A stretch of 64,000 nt of DNA from Rhynchopus euleeides (GCA_963210315.1 OY723257.1:2108001-2172000), one strand, 5' to 3'. Shown: positions 1 through 10,443, numbered from the stretch's first letter. Notes: generated from the sequence alone by a model not told the origin. Program-made: numbers and translations.

Positions 1-682
1 ATTACAAATAAACGCTTCCCTCATTTCCGACCCACCCAACCCCGAAGGTTATGTGCTGTTCGGCACAAACAACAGAAGCCCCTCCCCCCGAGGCCTGCTC
101 AGGGCACGGGTCCCCTTTGTGAGACGATGGGGAGGATGGGGTAAGGGCGGGGGGGGGGGGGGGGGGTGCTCACCTGGATTACTGCATGCTGGAGACCTCG
201 TCGGGGGATAGGGGCTCCCCTTCAGCACACCCCCATCGGGGTCCCTCCCCCCCCCCCCCCCCCCGGAAGTTTTACGTTATGCCCCCCTATACCCTCCCCC
301 CCACCAATGCCACCCCCACCCCTGCTGCACCACGCCCCACGTGTTCTTTCCGTTGTGACCCCCACCCCCAACCCAGCGACACGCCTCCGCCTTGCACACC
401 CCACACCCACCCCCACGCCCAGGTCTCCCCCACCCCACCACCCCCCCTCCCCCTCCGGTTCTTCCACACCCCAACCCCGACAAGGGGTGTTGCCGCACAG
501 GGCAGGCGGTGTGGGGCGGGGGTGGGGTGGGGTCTGAGGCGAGGCTCGGGGGAGAGGGGGGAGGGGGCGGGCGGGCGGGCGGGGGGTTATCCACCACACA
601 CAAAAAAAAGGCGCTGCAGCGCCTCCCTATCCCCTCCTCCCTCTTCCCTCCTCCCCCCCCCCCCCCCCCCCCGCCCTCTCAA
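1..682. other. non-genic, homopolymer-rich leader region
   Basis: No gene is supported here. The stretch has long G runs (about 149-167), long C runs (about 247-264 and 651-672) and C/A-rich low complexity. Open frames on both strands encode only Pro/Gly/His-rich sequence typical of C-rich DNA. The last C run ends about 10 bp before the ATG of the next gene, so the right edge is probably 5' leader or promoter. Confidence 0.6.
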
Positions 683-1762
683 ATGCCGCCTCGCAGCAGC
701 AGCGTCGGGGGGTGTGGAGGCGGTGCGGCGCAGCTCCGCACAGCACAGCAGGTGGTTATTTTTGCCCTCACCCTTGCGTGCGCCGCGGCCCCCGCATCGG
801 CGTGTGAGGAGACCTCCCCAGGGCTGGACTACTGCGTGGTGCGAGCCAGGGGGTATGGCGACCGCTGCTGGTGCCCGCTGCATGACTGTGTCCCAGACCC
901 CGTCGCCCCCGGCGAGTGGCAGCAGGACAGCCGGACCGGGGTCTACCGCTATGAGAACTACGTCTGCGTCTCGATGGTGGGAAACTTCGCGCGGTTCATC
1001 ACGCAGCTGACCGCGGTGATGGCCGTCTCCCTCCTCCTCTCGTGGTTCCTCTGCTGCAAGGGGCGCGGCTGCAGCACCACGGAGATGTTCGAAGGCGGCA
1101 TCTGCTGCACCCGCTTCGCCGAGCGCCGCCGCGCCGCCGCCGCCGCCGCCGCGCCACCCCCGGACCCCCCAGCAGACGACCCGCCCTACCCCGCCACCGC
1201 CACGGTTGTCTACGCAGGCCCTGTGGAGCTGGGCGTGCCGGCAGCCGCCAGAGTCACACCAGGTGGTGCGCTGCCGCCCCCGCTGTCGCAGCAGCTCCCG
1301 CAGCCCGGTTATTCGCTGGCGCAGGGCACCGCATACCCCCAGCCGGTGATGGGTGTGGTGCAGCAAACCGCACCGGGGTGGGTCCCCCCGCCCGTCGGCG
1401 TGGTGGTGGGCACGCCCAACCCTGGTCCCGCCAGCACCGACCCCTCCCTGGGCACGGCAGCAGCGGCAGCTGCTGCCGTGGAGGGGGGGCACGAGGTGGC
1501 GGTTGGCCCGCATCCCGGAAGCGGGGATGCCGCGACCGCTGGTGCTGGCGAGGGGGTGTCCGGCGCGACGCTCCCCACCAGCGGGGGTGCGGCGGTGGCC
1601 GTGGTGGTGTCGGAGGAGGCGGAGGCGGCGGCGCCGCGATCTGCCGGTGGGGGTGCTGCACAGGGGGTGGCAGCAGCGCCCGAGGGGTCGCTTCCGGGTG
1701 TCGGCGGTGGGGTCGAGGCTGGAGGCGGGGAGGGTGAAGGTGTCTCGGATAAGGCGGGGTGA
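683..1762 (+). CDS. putative secreted-signal, single-pass membrane protein with Cys-rich ectodomain and low-complexity tail
   Basis: This is a 359-codon open frame. I chose the ATG at 683 because it begins a good signal peptide: a basic/polar start, then a hydrophobic stretch VVIFALTLACAAAPASA (about residues 24-40) ending in a cleavage-like AxA. A short ectodomain follows with about eight cysteines (about 42-105), including the pair CWCPLHDC. A transmembrane helix near residues 106-127 (FITQLTAVMAVSLLLSWFLCC) is followed by a basic/Cys juxtamembrane segment. The remaining 200 or so residues are Ala/Pro/Gly-rich and predicted cytosolic. The frame is also open upstream to 392, but that part is homopolymer translation. 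I do not recognise a family. The layout suggests a small type I surface protein. The tail has the GC-driven composition of shadow frames, so its end is less certain than the signal/TM part. Confidence 0.5.
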   Translation: MPPRSSSVGGCGGGAAQLRTAQQVVIFALTLACAAAPASACEETSPGLDYCVVRARGYGDRCWCPLHDCVPDPVAPGEWQQDSRTGVYRYENYVCVSMVGNFARFITQLTAVMAVSLLLSWFLCCKGRGCSTTEMFEGGICCTRFAERRRAAAAAAAPPPDPPADDPPYPATATVVYAGPVELGVPAAARVTPGGALPPPLSQQLPQPGYSLAQGTAYPQPVMGVVQQTAPGWVPPPVGVVVGTPNPGPASTDPSLGTAAAAAAAVEGGHEVAVGPHPGSGDAATAGAGEGVSGATLPTSGGAAVAVVVSEEAEAAAPRSAGGGAAQGVAAAPEGSLPGVGGGVEAGGGEGEGVSDKAG

Positions 1763-3555
1763 TGGGGCCGCAGTGCTGCAAAGGGGTTGTCGTGACGCCT
1801 CCAGTGGGTGGGGGGGAGGGGAGGGGGGGCACAGCGCCCTATCTCTGTGCGTGCCTCGCCTGGGTAAGGGTGGGGGGGGGGTTGTTTAGAGTGTATTAGA
1901 GAGGCTCGGTCGGGGGGGGGGGGCCTGCCGTTAAACGACAAGCTTGGCGTGTGTGCATGTTAACCACGGCTGCAGTGGGCTTACCCTGTGCGGACCGCCA
2001 CACAGGCATGACCTGCTTGCCGTCCCACCCTGTGTCCAGCCAAGGCTAACGCTCTCGGGTGAGGGTGAGGGTCTGGCAGTGCGAAGGTCGGTCGCGACCA
2101 TGTTTCCCCCCCCCCCCCCCCCCCTTTCCCCAAAACTTGCTTGTCACAGCGAAAAAAGAAAAGGGGGGGCCCAGCCGTGCGCACAAATAAATATCGTGCC
2201 CCGTTTTTTAATCGCCTTTCCATTTCCTCCTCACTATCCTCGTGCTAGCCTGCATTCCGGTGTTGTCGCAACCTCCGAGCATAATGCCCTGCCTAAGGTG
2301 ACAGATGCGTTCTGCAGCGGCGGAGGACCCCTCACTCTGCTCTGCACTGCGTTGACACCAACCCCAAGGCGACTGTCACAACGGGGCAGGGCAGAGACGG
2401 TCTGTGGGTCTTGCGTTTGCCAACAAATCATTCTGTAATCAGGTGGGGAGGGGGGAGGGGGTGTGCGGGGGTGTTCATTATGTGATTTGTTGTTATGTTT
2501 GATCTGTTTTCACTTCTTTGCCACCCCCCCCCTCCCTTTTTCGACCCTGGCTCGACACACCACCCCCCCTCTGCCACCAGTCCCACGGTGAAGGGGTCCA
2601 CACAACAACAATTCCGAATCACGACCTGCGTTGTAAATTTCCCTTTCTCGAGGGTTACCCCCGCCTATAGTGGCAAGACGCGCTGCTAAGATCGATGCCG
2701 GCACTCTCTGTTTCTTGCAATGCAAATAAGCCAGAACAAAAAGAAGAAGAAAACCACCCCTGGTGTTATCGAAATAGGGGCAACTTCGCACGAACGGGGC
2801 ACGAAATATCAGGGTGGGCCCAGGCCTGGGCGGGGAACGAGCCCTTTTTCCAGGTTTTTTGGGTCGGGGAACCAGGTTTTTTCTAAGAATTTTTACAAGG
2901 GATTTTTTGCTCGCCCCCCCACAGTTTCCAGGCGCGTGCCCGTCAGGCGGGACTTTTTCTCTGATTTCTCTCCGCGTCATCATTGACAGCTCTCGAGTGA
3001 TGCCCAGAGATGCTTGCGGCAGAGAGTGCCCCTCATGCGCGTTACAGCTGAAAATGAATGAGGATCATCTGGCACTCGTTCTCATCGGGGGTTGTGCTCC
3101 GCAGGGACTCAATACACCTTGGCACTCTCGCAGGGCTGGACATGCCAGCAGCTGGAGGACAGTTACAAAGCTGCCACTCCCCGACGCTGGCCCTGCTGGC
3201 CCCTTCAGGTCTGAAAGCCCAAAAGCTCCCGGGGATTTTTGCAGTGGTGCGCACCATATTCAGCGCAGTAGGGTGATCTCTCCGATTTTCCAAAACTGCT
3301 GGTTTACTGGTTTGGGGAACGGTCGTCGGCAGACCGTTGAAATGCCCGTGTTAGCAAGGCACACTCACGTTTCAGGTAGCGTGTCGCGTGTCACGCATGT
3401 CGCGAACGCGGCAAGTGTACCTCCCAGGTGGGGAAGCCCGACCTCCTGTCCGATGTCAGTCAGGCTTCGAAGAAGCGCTTCATGGATGCGGCGCTGACCT
3501 CCTACGCTGCACTGTACCCAGGGAAGTGAGATAGATGGACGGGCACACGCTACAT
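1763..3555. other. gene-free stretch with small dispersed repeats
   Basis: No supported gene; open frames are short and compositionally biased. C run at 2106-2124. A segment at about 2757-2885 (CTGGTGTTATCGA, then CACGAACGGGGCACGAAAT) has relatives at about 5236-5284. A TTCTAAGAATTTTTACAAGGG-like word at about 2880-2906 recurs inverted at about 3925-3975. These look like fragments of old mobile DNA, but I could not delimit an element. Confidence 0.45.
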
Positions 3556-3774
3556 GGGGGGTCTGGGGGGCGGAGCCCCCCAGCCGCCGGAGGCCACGGT
3601 AGCGAACATCTGTTCGTGTGGGCGTACAGATTCTGTGCGAGTTGGCTGCGTCCTCAGAGGCGACTGGAGTGGTTGGACCCCGACCTGATGGGATTCGAAG
3701 GACTTGAGTACGAGACGTACGCCACAGGGGGGTCTGGGGGGCGGAGCCCCCCAGCCGCCGGAGGCCACGGTAGT
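3556..3774 (+). repeat. dispersed GC-hairpin repeat, two units flanking about 125 bp
   Basis: Two nearly identical 47-bp units (about 3556-3602 and 3727-3773) each contain the stem GGGGGGCGGAGCCCCCC, followed by CAGCCGCCGGAGGCCACGG. The same two-unit composite, including related spacer (GACTTGAGTACGAGAC and CCAACTCGCACAGA-type words), is found in inverted orientation at 33565-33779 and again at 54615-54829. The conserved arrangement of unit, spacer and unit shows that the whole composite of about 220 bp is the repeated entity, perhaps a SINE- or MITE-like element. Confidence 0.7.
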
Positions 3775-4208
3775 GAACGTCTGGCTCTCCAGTTGGCCAG
3801 CAAGGCGAACGGTACGTGGGACAGACTTCCCTTCCATCCTTGTGCGCGCCCTGTCGACTGGGGAAAACTTAGAAAAGGTTTTTTCCTCTGCGAAACAACC
3901 TTAGAAAAAAATCCCCTAACAAAATTCTTAGAAAAAAACTTTTTTTCCCCTTACAAAAATTCTTAGAAAAAAAGTTCAGAATCCTGAAAGTGGGGAACAA
4001 GCCCCCCAGTTAGGAACAGCCCTGGGTGGGCCCCTTTTTTTTTTTTTTTTTTTTTTTTTTCTTCTTCTTGGTGGGATTTTTCACGTATTGCCTGTGGTTT
4101 TCATGAACCACCCAAATTTCGCGTGAATTTTGTGCATGTATAGGCCCGGATAGACCCGGACAGGCATGTATTGTCCCGTTCTGGCCTGTTTAGGTCGGCT
4201 GGAGGACG
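3775..4208. other. gene-free; T tract and CTTAGAAAAA repeats
   Basis: This holds a run of direct CTTAGAAAAA words (3868-3980), a T tract of about 30 nt (4028-4060) and short C/G-rich palindromic words. No gene is seen. Confidence 0.5.
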
Positions 4209-4763
4209 TTAAAGGAGTGCCGTCTCGCTGAGGGTTTCTCTTGGTGGGCCAACACCAGGAGAGGGTTCCGATATATGATCTACGTCAAACAGGTGGGGAG
4301 AGCAACCTTGGCAGGGACTCAAACTCCCCCAGTGTGCGCAAGAGAACACGATGCCGACCGTTCCCCGCCCCACCCGCATATCCTTTTGCCTCAGTCTGGG
4401 GTTATTGCTGCTGTATTGCGGAGCAGCCGGTATGTTGCAGCACGGCATCCCGTTGCGGATCAGGGAGCACACCCTATGGCGTAGCTCCTTCCGCGACCAC
4501 GGGCTCGGCAGCTCGGTGCACTGCACCAGCACCACGTCGCTCTCCCGCAGGAACGGGAGCACCTCCTCACCCACCTCCTTAAACTCTGTCGTCCAGAGGT
4601 CGTTCCGCTTCAGCAACCGGTATCCCGGAGTGGACGGGAGGTAGCCCTCCTCTGTGAGGGTCGTCTGCACAAGCTGTGCAGTCATGCCCACGGGCAGATC
4701 CTTCGGGATCACACGGCGCTGCGCGCTGGTGATCACGGAAACCTCGACCACGAGTCGAGGCAT
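4209..4763 (-). CDS. hypothetical protein, possibly first exon or fragment
   Basis: This 184-codon minus-strand frame begins with an ATG at 4763. The first 85 or so residues look like a folded domain: alternating hydrophobic strands (LVVEVSVI), a region around DLPVGMTAQLVQ, then YRLLKRNDLW and VLPFLRESDVVLVQ, weakly recalling a beta-grasp/ubiquitin-like layout. The remainder is rich in Cys, Pro and Ser and looks like intron or non-coding translation. The real coding part may therefore end near 4500, with a splice or decay after it. I do not recognise the family. It is the only plausible minus-strand host frame in the left third, and it is flanked by repeats on both sides, so a gene fragment is equally possible. 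Confidence 0.3.
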   Translation of the reverse strand: MPRLVVEVSVITSAQRRVIPKDLPVGMTAQLVQTTLTEEGYLPSTPGYRLLKRNDLWTTEFKEVGEEVLPFLRESDVVLVQCTELPSPWSRKELRHRVCSLIRNGMPCCNIPAAPQYSSNNPRLRQKDMRVGRGTVGIVFSCAHWGSLSPCQGCSPHLFDVDHISEPSPGVGPPRETLSETALL

Positions 4764-5764
4764 TTCCGCAAGACCCCAAGGTCCATTTCCTATGGTGGAT
4801 GGTGGTGATGAGATGGCCCCAGGACCTGTTCATGGTCCTGGACCACCAAGTTCTACCCCGGCCAGTGCGCGGTTTCTTGTAGTTGGTTGTGTTGTTGTTC
4901 GTGGAGCACATATCATCGTGCGAAGAGCCCGTTGGAAAAGTATGGGAGAAACCTGCTGCGCCCCCCACAGTACGACAGGAAGCGCGCAGGCACCGGGCCC
5001 GAAACCTGAATGTTGAGTCACCCGCCCCCACCCCCGCCCCAGCTTCCCCGCCCACCTGATCTTCTCAAGTTACCCCTGGTGGTCCACGGGCAAAAACAAG
5101 CGAATCTGGAGAGTAGTTGTCCGTATCCAGCCCGGCATTGAGTGTTCTGGGGTGCGTTCTGCGCCACTGCGTGGCAACGAGCTCCTGGAACGGGGAAAAC
5201 GGGGGCCGCAAAAAACGGGGCCCAAACGGGTTTTTGGGCACGAACAGGGCACGAAATATCAGGGGGTCGATAACACCAGACCCCACTTCTCATGTTGGTA
5301 AACGGCGGGACGAACCCTCTCTTTTCCTTCGCTTTCTGTTCTGTTGGTTTTTCCAGCCCAACAAGGAAGGAGGGGTATTCCCCCCCCCCCCCCCCCCCGG
5401 ATTTGGCGCACAAACAACAGCCTTATCTTTTTCGGGCCTTGTTCACAGGGGATGATTTTCTCTGCACCTTTAGCCTGACCTTCCAGGTTGCCAAAAAAAA
5501 GGCTGCAGTTCCGCAGTGCGGCGTGAGGGAGCCCGACACGGGCATCGCCACGCCTGCCAACCCGCCTTCCCCTGGAATGAGAATGCTCGAGACAGTGGGT
5601 TTCATATCAGAACCGCTCAGGCTGCCCTACACAAAACAGCATGGCAGAGTGGCGTGCGTGATTGCGATGATTCAGCGAGATGATCCGCGCATGAGTGCAG
5701 CCGGCATGTCGGCAACCTGCGGCTCAGATGCAACCCAACACCCCCCCCTGCTATTCCACACACC
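4764..5764. other. gene-free stretch
   Basis: Open frames are short and overlap on both strands. Short words shared with 2757-2885 occur at 5236-5284, and a C run at about 5380-5398. Nothing else is supported. Confidence 0.45.
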
Positions 5765-6423
5765 CACGGTGGGATCTTGTAAATTTTACATGTATAACTA
5801 CAAGTATATACATGTATTATACATGTATAATACTTGCATGTCAACTATTATACATGTATAATACATGTATATGCCTGAAATATACATGTAAAATACATGT
5901 ATATCAAGTAAAAATACAAGTATAATACTTGCATGTCAACTATTATACTTGTATTTTTACTTGATATACATGTATTTTACATGTATATTTCAGGCATTTA
6001 CATGTATTTTACATGTATAATACTTGTCATGCAAGTATTATACATGTAAAATACTTGCATGACAAGTAAAATACTTGCATGCAAGTAAAATACATGTATT
6101 TTACTTGCATGCAAGTATTTTACTTGTCATGCAAGTATTATACATGTAAAATACTTGTCATGCAAGTATTTTACATGTATAATACTTGCATGACAAGTAT
6201 TATACATGTAAAATACATGTATATCAAGTAAAAATACAAGTATAATAGTTGACATGCAAGTATTATACTTGTATTTTTACTTGATATACATGTATTTTAC
6301 ATGTATATTTCAGGCATATACATGTATTATACATGTATAATAGTTGACATGCAAGTATTATACATGTATAATACATGTATATACTTGTAGTTATACATGT
6401 AAAATTTACAAGATCCCACCGTG
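5765..6423. mobile_element. giant fold-back element built of palindromic AT-rich words, CACGGTGG termini
   Basis: The outer ends are exact inverted copies: CACGGTGGGATCTTGTAAA on the left, its complement ending CCCACCGTG on the right. The interior is almost wholly a nested inverted repeat centred near 6094. It is made from a small vocabulary of 8-12 bp palindromic words (TACATGTA, ATACTTGCATG, TATTTTACTTG and their complements), re-used in different orders. The single strand could fold into a hairpin of about 330 bp per arm. There is no coding capacity and I see no clear target duplication. The CACGGTGG terminus is shared with 34112 and with the element at 41010-43280. Confidence 0.75.
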
Positions 6424-6537
6424 GCCGGTAGCCCCACCCCCTCCCCCCGACGCGACCCACCACGCTTTGCCAAGCCTGCATCATGTGTGAATTGAGGGAG
6501 TGAGGCCAACGCTGCGATTTGCCCCCCCCCCCCCCTA

Positions 6538-8067
6538 GGGGGGGTCATAAGCCCGTACAAAACCAAAATTTTCGACATACCATCAGAGCCGCCCTAATAC
6601 CTGATCTGACCCGAAAATCCGACCCATACCCCCCCGGAAACTGTCTGGGGCCCACTTGTGACACCTGATACGCACTTTTGTGATGATTTTTTGGGGTCCT
6701 AAAAAATGTACCTCAGTTTCGTACCTTGCCTTTGTACCTGAACCACTCCCGACCGCATTATTTCGTTCTTTGCAAGGGAAGGGTGTCACTACGCTCACTC
6801 AGCACGCCGAGCAACACATGCCGCGTGCCCAGGGCCTCGCAGAGGTGTCAGATGCTGCTGCAGAGGAGTACCTTGCTCGAAAGACGCTCGCCAAACGGGA
6901 GATGTGCGGGGTCTCGGCAGAGAGCGTTGTGGCAGACCTGCGTAAAAAGAAAACGGCACACGACATCGGTGAGGCGACATTATTTCGGGCGCTCCGTCGG
7001 GCTGGGTACATAGGAGAGCGAGTGGGACGTGGTGACGACAGATATATGCAGTGGTGCATCAACTGCACGCACGTGCGGGAAAAGCGGCGTTCCTTGCTAG
7101 CCAAGAAAGATGTCACCTGCACTCCTACTCCTCCCACTCCTCCTGCTCCTACCCCCACACCAACTGATGTGGGCAGTGAGAGTGATGGCAGCTCCAGAGC
7201 AGCAGATGATCTAGGAAGCAATGAGCGGGTCAGCCGGGCAGACTACCTCAGTCTGTACCGGAAGTACGAAGCGTTGCGGGCCCGCCACCACCGCCTCCAG
7301 GAGAGGACCCGAGGGTTGAGAGTAGGGTTGTACAACGCCAGGGGAGGGTATTCCCCTGGCGTTGAGACATCCCTGGCGACCTTGCGGTCGCACTGTGTGG
7401 GGGCTGAGTCGGCAGGCAGATGCCGATCCAATGACCTTGTTGAGTCCCCACATGGTACACTCTCATACGTGTTGTCGAGACTGCGTGGTGTGCATATCCT
7501 GCGGGGCGCAAATTACACAGCACAATCATAACCACTTCGGCTCTCAGGGCGTACAATATCCCAATCGTGCCTTCACAGGCTAAGATCGACGAAGCAAAAT
7601 CATCTACAACGCTGCCTACTAATGCCGATGCGGCCTCCCAGGCGTACGAAGTACTCACAATGACCCATATGCGATCGAAGTACTACACCCAGAAGGTGGC
7701 TGAACTCATTCTGCTGACGCAACAACACAACATTCCCACTAATCAGGTCAAGAAAGACCTTGCCGAGGCACTGGGGAAGGCAACATGCGTGCCACCTGAG
7801 CCAGAACCACCGCAGAAAAGGCAAAGAACGAAATAATGCGGTCGGGAGTGGTTCAGGTACAAAGGCAAGGTACGAAACTGAGGTACATTTTTTAGGACCC
7901 CAAAAAATCATCACAAAAGTGCGTATCAGGTGTCACAAGTGGGCCCCAGACAGTTTCCGGGGGGGTATGGGTCGGATTTTCGGGTCAGATCAGGTATTAG
8001 GGCGGTTCTGATGGTATGTTGAAAATTTTGGTTTTCGTACGTTTTTAGGGGGGCTTATGACCCCCCC
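6538..8067 (+). mobile_element. Tc1/mariner-like element with about 240-bp TIRs and TA target duplication
   Basis: Long terminal inverted repeats (6538-6773 and 7821-8067) match closely, apart from a 10-11-bp indel near the end and scattered substitutions. Both termini read GGGGGGGTCATAAGCCC outward to inward and are flanked by TA (6536-6537 and 8068-8069). TA duplication is the hallmark of the IS630/Tc1/mariner superfamily. The interior carries one gene (6818-7836) whose N-terminal part looks like a Tc1-type DNA-binding domain. No DDE/DDD catalytic domain is encoded, so the element is probably non-autonomous. Confidence 0.75.
6818..7836 (+). CDS. transposon-encoded HTH/coiled-coil protein without catalytic domain (two exons proposed)
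   Basis: Exon 1 (6818-7321) encodes a helix-rich domain (about residues 10-95). Its core, VSAESVVADLRKKK then GEATLFRALRRAGYIGER, resembles the second helix-turn-helix of Tc1/mariner transposases, which have the pattern T-x-x-R-A-L-x-x-A-G. A Thr/Pro linker and a short coiled coil (YRKYEALRARHHRLQER) follow. Splicing at 7321/7579 (donor GTAGGG, acceptor TTCACAG, both phase 0) would join this to a second conserved-looking frame (7579-7836) ending in a nuclear-localisation-like KRQRTK, with its stop inside the right TIR. The predicted product is 253 aa. The donor differs from the GTATG seen in host genes, so two separate frames remain possible. The ATG at 6818 is preferred because codons upstream lie in the TIR. 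The protein may act as an end-binding accessory factor or repressor; that is inference. Confidence 0.45.
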
Positions 8068-8282
8068 TACCCCCCCCCCCCCCCCCTTCTCCTTCGCTAC
8101 GCCCACCACCCCCACGCAGGCCAGACCCACTGCACCCCCACCCCCCACCCCCACCCCCACCCCCCCCACCGTTGATGCGGTAGGGTTTGGGGCGGAGGGG
8201 GGGAGGGGAGGCTCAGGGTCTGCGTGTGCGCGTTTCTTCCCCCTTGTTCTTGGCACCCCCCCCTCCCCATCCAAAGGCAACC

Positions 8283-10008
8283 ATGCAGCGATGTCTGCGT
8301 GCCGTGCACCGGGCTGCCGGGCGGCGGTGCTGGTCGGACGGCTTCCGCCAGATGATGCAGGAGGAGGAGGTTGACTGCCATCTGGGGCGCGTGCCATACT
8401 ATGAGGGGCACCCTCTGGTTGCTGTGCTCTTCGGCTGGCCTGGCGCAACGGAGCAGACGCTGCGCCCCTACAGTGAGTTGTATGACCGCATGGGGGTCCC
8501 CAGCGTGATGGTGCTGCCGTGGTGGCGTGAGGCGCGTGTGCTCACCGAGGGCGATCTCCGTGTTCAGCGCCTCTTTGCCGAGCTGCAGGTGGAGCTCTGC
8601 AACCTCCGCACAGACCTTGTGCTGCACTTTTTCTCAGCGTCGCACCTGCAGTACCTCGGTGCCTGTGTCTACCTCGGGCGGCGTATCATGAAGGGAGTTG
8701 TGTTTGACTCAGGCCCGGTGCCTGCCCTAGAAAACGAGATGTATCAAAATGCGACGCGCACGATGCGGGCAGCTGAGGTGCTGGCAGAGCAGGGCACTAT
8801 CGCGCCGGTCAGCCCCCTCCGCCGCTCCTACACTAATGCCGTGCGGTACTACAAGGAGGCGGCTGGGGGGTGGACGTCACGTGCGCGGGAGCTGACAGCC
8901 ATGGAGATGGTGTTCGCGCCGCAGCTTTTCCTCCGCTGTGAAAATGACCCTCTGCTGCCGGAGAAGTATGGCTGGGTGGAGGGGTGGAGGTGGGGGGGGT
9001 GTTCGTGTTGGAGTGTATGGGAGGGAGGGGGAGGGTGTCAGATGCGCACGCACTCACAAAGCATGAATCACAAAGCCTCTTGTCATCTCACCGCCAACCC
9101 TGCTGCAGTGAGTTCCAGCAGAATCTCGAGAACCAGCGCGATCGCAAAGAATTGAAGGTGTGGGAGGTCACGTGGCCGGGCAACCGTCACTGCGGCCATC
9201 TTGAGGTATGCCTGCAGAGGGCAGTCAGTGGTGATTCATGATGCTGGCCCACAAGATAAGAGATGCACGAAACGCAAAAAAAAATCGGCGCGATTTTTTT
9301 TGATGCTTCCGACACATTGTCCATTTTGGGCGTGCCAAAATATTGGCAACGAACGACCCGCCACCCACCGCACTGCCACAGGCACATCCCGAGGAGTACG
9401 AATCCGTCCTGCGAGACTTTGTGATGGGGATCAAGGAGCTGCCTGTCGAGCAGCTCGAGGTGGGGAGGGGTGCAGGTGCCGAGTGGCCCCCAAGGTATGC
9501 AACAGTGCAACGGAGATACGCTCTCGGGGCGGGGGAGCCGAAGGAGGAGGTTGTATGGGGGGGCGGGGGGGTCCCGCAGCGCGTGCTGCTGTTTCTTCTG
9601 GTTGCCACAATGCATGCCACACCCACACCGCACAGCCTGCCGACGGATGAGGAGATGCTGCATTCATACAAGTGGGCACGCCCCTACCTCAGCCCCTACC
9701 ACAAGGAGGAGGTGGAGCGTGAGGAGCGTATGAGCGGCAAGCGTGTGCTGCTGGATGCTCAGAAGCGTGCGGTGCGGGAGGGGAGCACACTGTACCGTTA
9801 CCCTGATGGGTCGTACCGCGACACAGCTCCCTCGCTGGAGGAGACGCAGATGTACATCGCAGAGAACACGCCGGACATGCCGGCAGGTGTGGTCGACCTT
9901 CGTGGGCGCCAGGACAAGGTCCGTACGCCCATCAACATGGAGCACGGCAAGCTGGATGTGATGCCGGCGCGGTACTACATCACAAAGCGTGACCTGAACA
10001 AGAAGTAG
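8283..10008 (+). CDS. TMEM53-like: TMEM53/DUF829-family protein, four exons
   Basis: Exons 8283-8965, 9109-9205, 9382-9494 and 9636-10008 join in frame (donors GTATGG, GTATGC, GTATGC; acceptors end CAG) to give 421 aa. The family is an alpha/beta-hydrolase-like membrane-associated group. The diagnostic start VLFGWPGATEQTLRPYSELY (about residues 47-66) is present. A candidate Ser lies in HFFSASH (about 115-121), in place of the usual FSNGG. A candidate Asp lies in NDPLLPE (about 222-228), and His in GNRHCGH near the exon 2 end. The family's HPEEY-x(6)-DF signature falls in exon 3, which confirms the splicing. The last exon adds about 120 charged residues (KWARPYL, RQDKVRTPINMEHGK) outside the usual domain. 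The N-terminus (MQRCLRAVHRAAGRRC) is Arg-rich without acidic residues and could target a mitochondrion-related organelle. The function in this organism is unknown. Confidence 0.8.
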
Positions 10009-10443
10009 GCTTTCCCGGCATATATAGCTGGCTGTGTGGGAGTGCTGATCGCATGCAAGGTGACGCATGCATTCGGTTGGCGTGCGCGACCCCAGGGCAA
10101 TACCGTTTGGTTTGCATATGGCGTCCAGTTTATTCTCTTCTTTTAGAAGGGGTAAGAGCCATCCCTCCGCATTGAGGGGGGAGGGGGGGCTGACGCACCC
10201 TTCGCAAGCCATAGCCCTCGCTTCTGATGCGTCCGATATTGTGCGTGTCATGTCCAGCGGAAGCCGAGGCTCGCTGGCTTGCACCCTGCTGCCCTGACCA
10301 ACGTGTGTCTTGTGGTGTGCTTCTCAGGCGGTGTTGCGGTGGCCTGCAGAGAGGGGCCAGCTGGCCCATGTCTCCATTCCAAGCGCCACCGTGTGTGTGC
10401 CCATGTGTGCCCTACCCCCTTCCCCCCCAGGACCCAGGCCCCA
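10009..10443. other. intergenic spacer
   Basis: There is no supported coding sequence. A C-rich tract ending in AG (about 10421-10431) lies directly before the proposed start of the LRR gene. It could be an acceptor for an upstream untranslated exon; an ATG exon at 10118 was tested but reads into a stop. Confidence 0.5.

Noticed and set aside
392-682. N-terminal extension of the 683 gene
   Set aside because: Consists of Pro/Gly homopolymer translation; the signal peptide places the start at 683.
3680-3720. tRNA gene
   Set aside because: Only a B-box-like word; no cloverleaf could be formed.
10118-10152. Upstream coding exon for the LRR gene (ATG at 10118 with a GTAAGA donor)
   Set aside because: Joining to the acceptor near 10431 runs into a stop at once.
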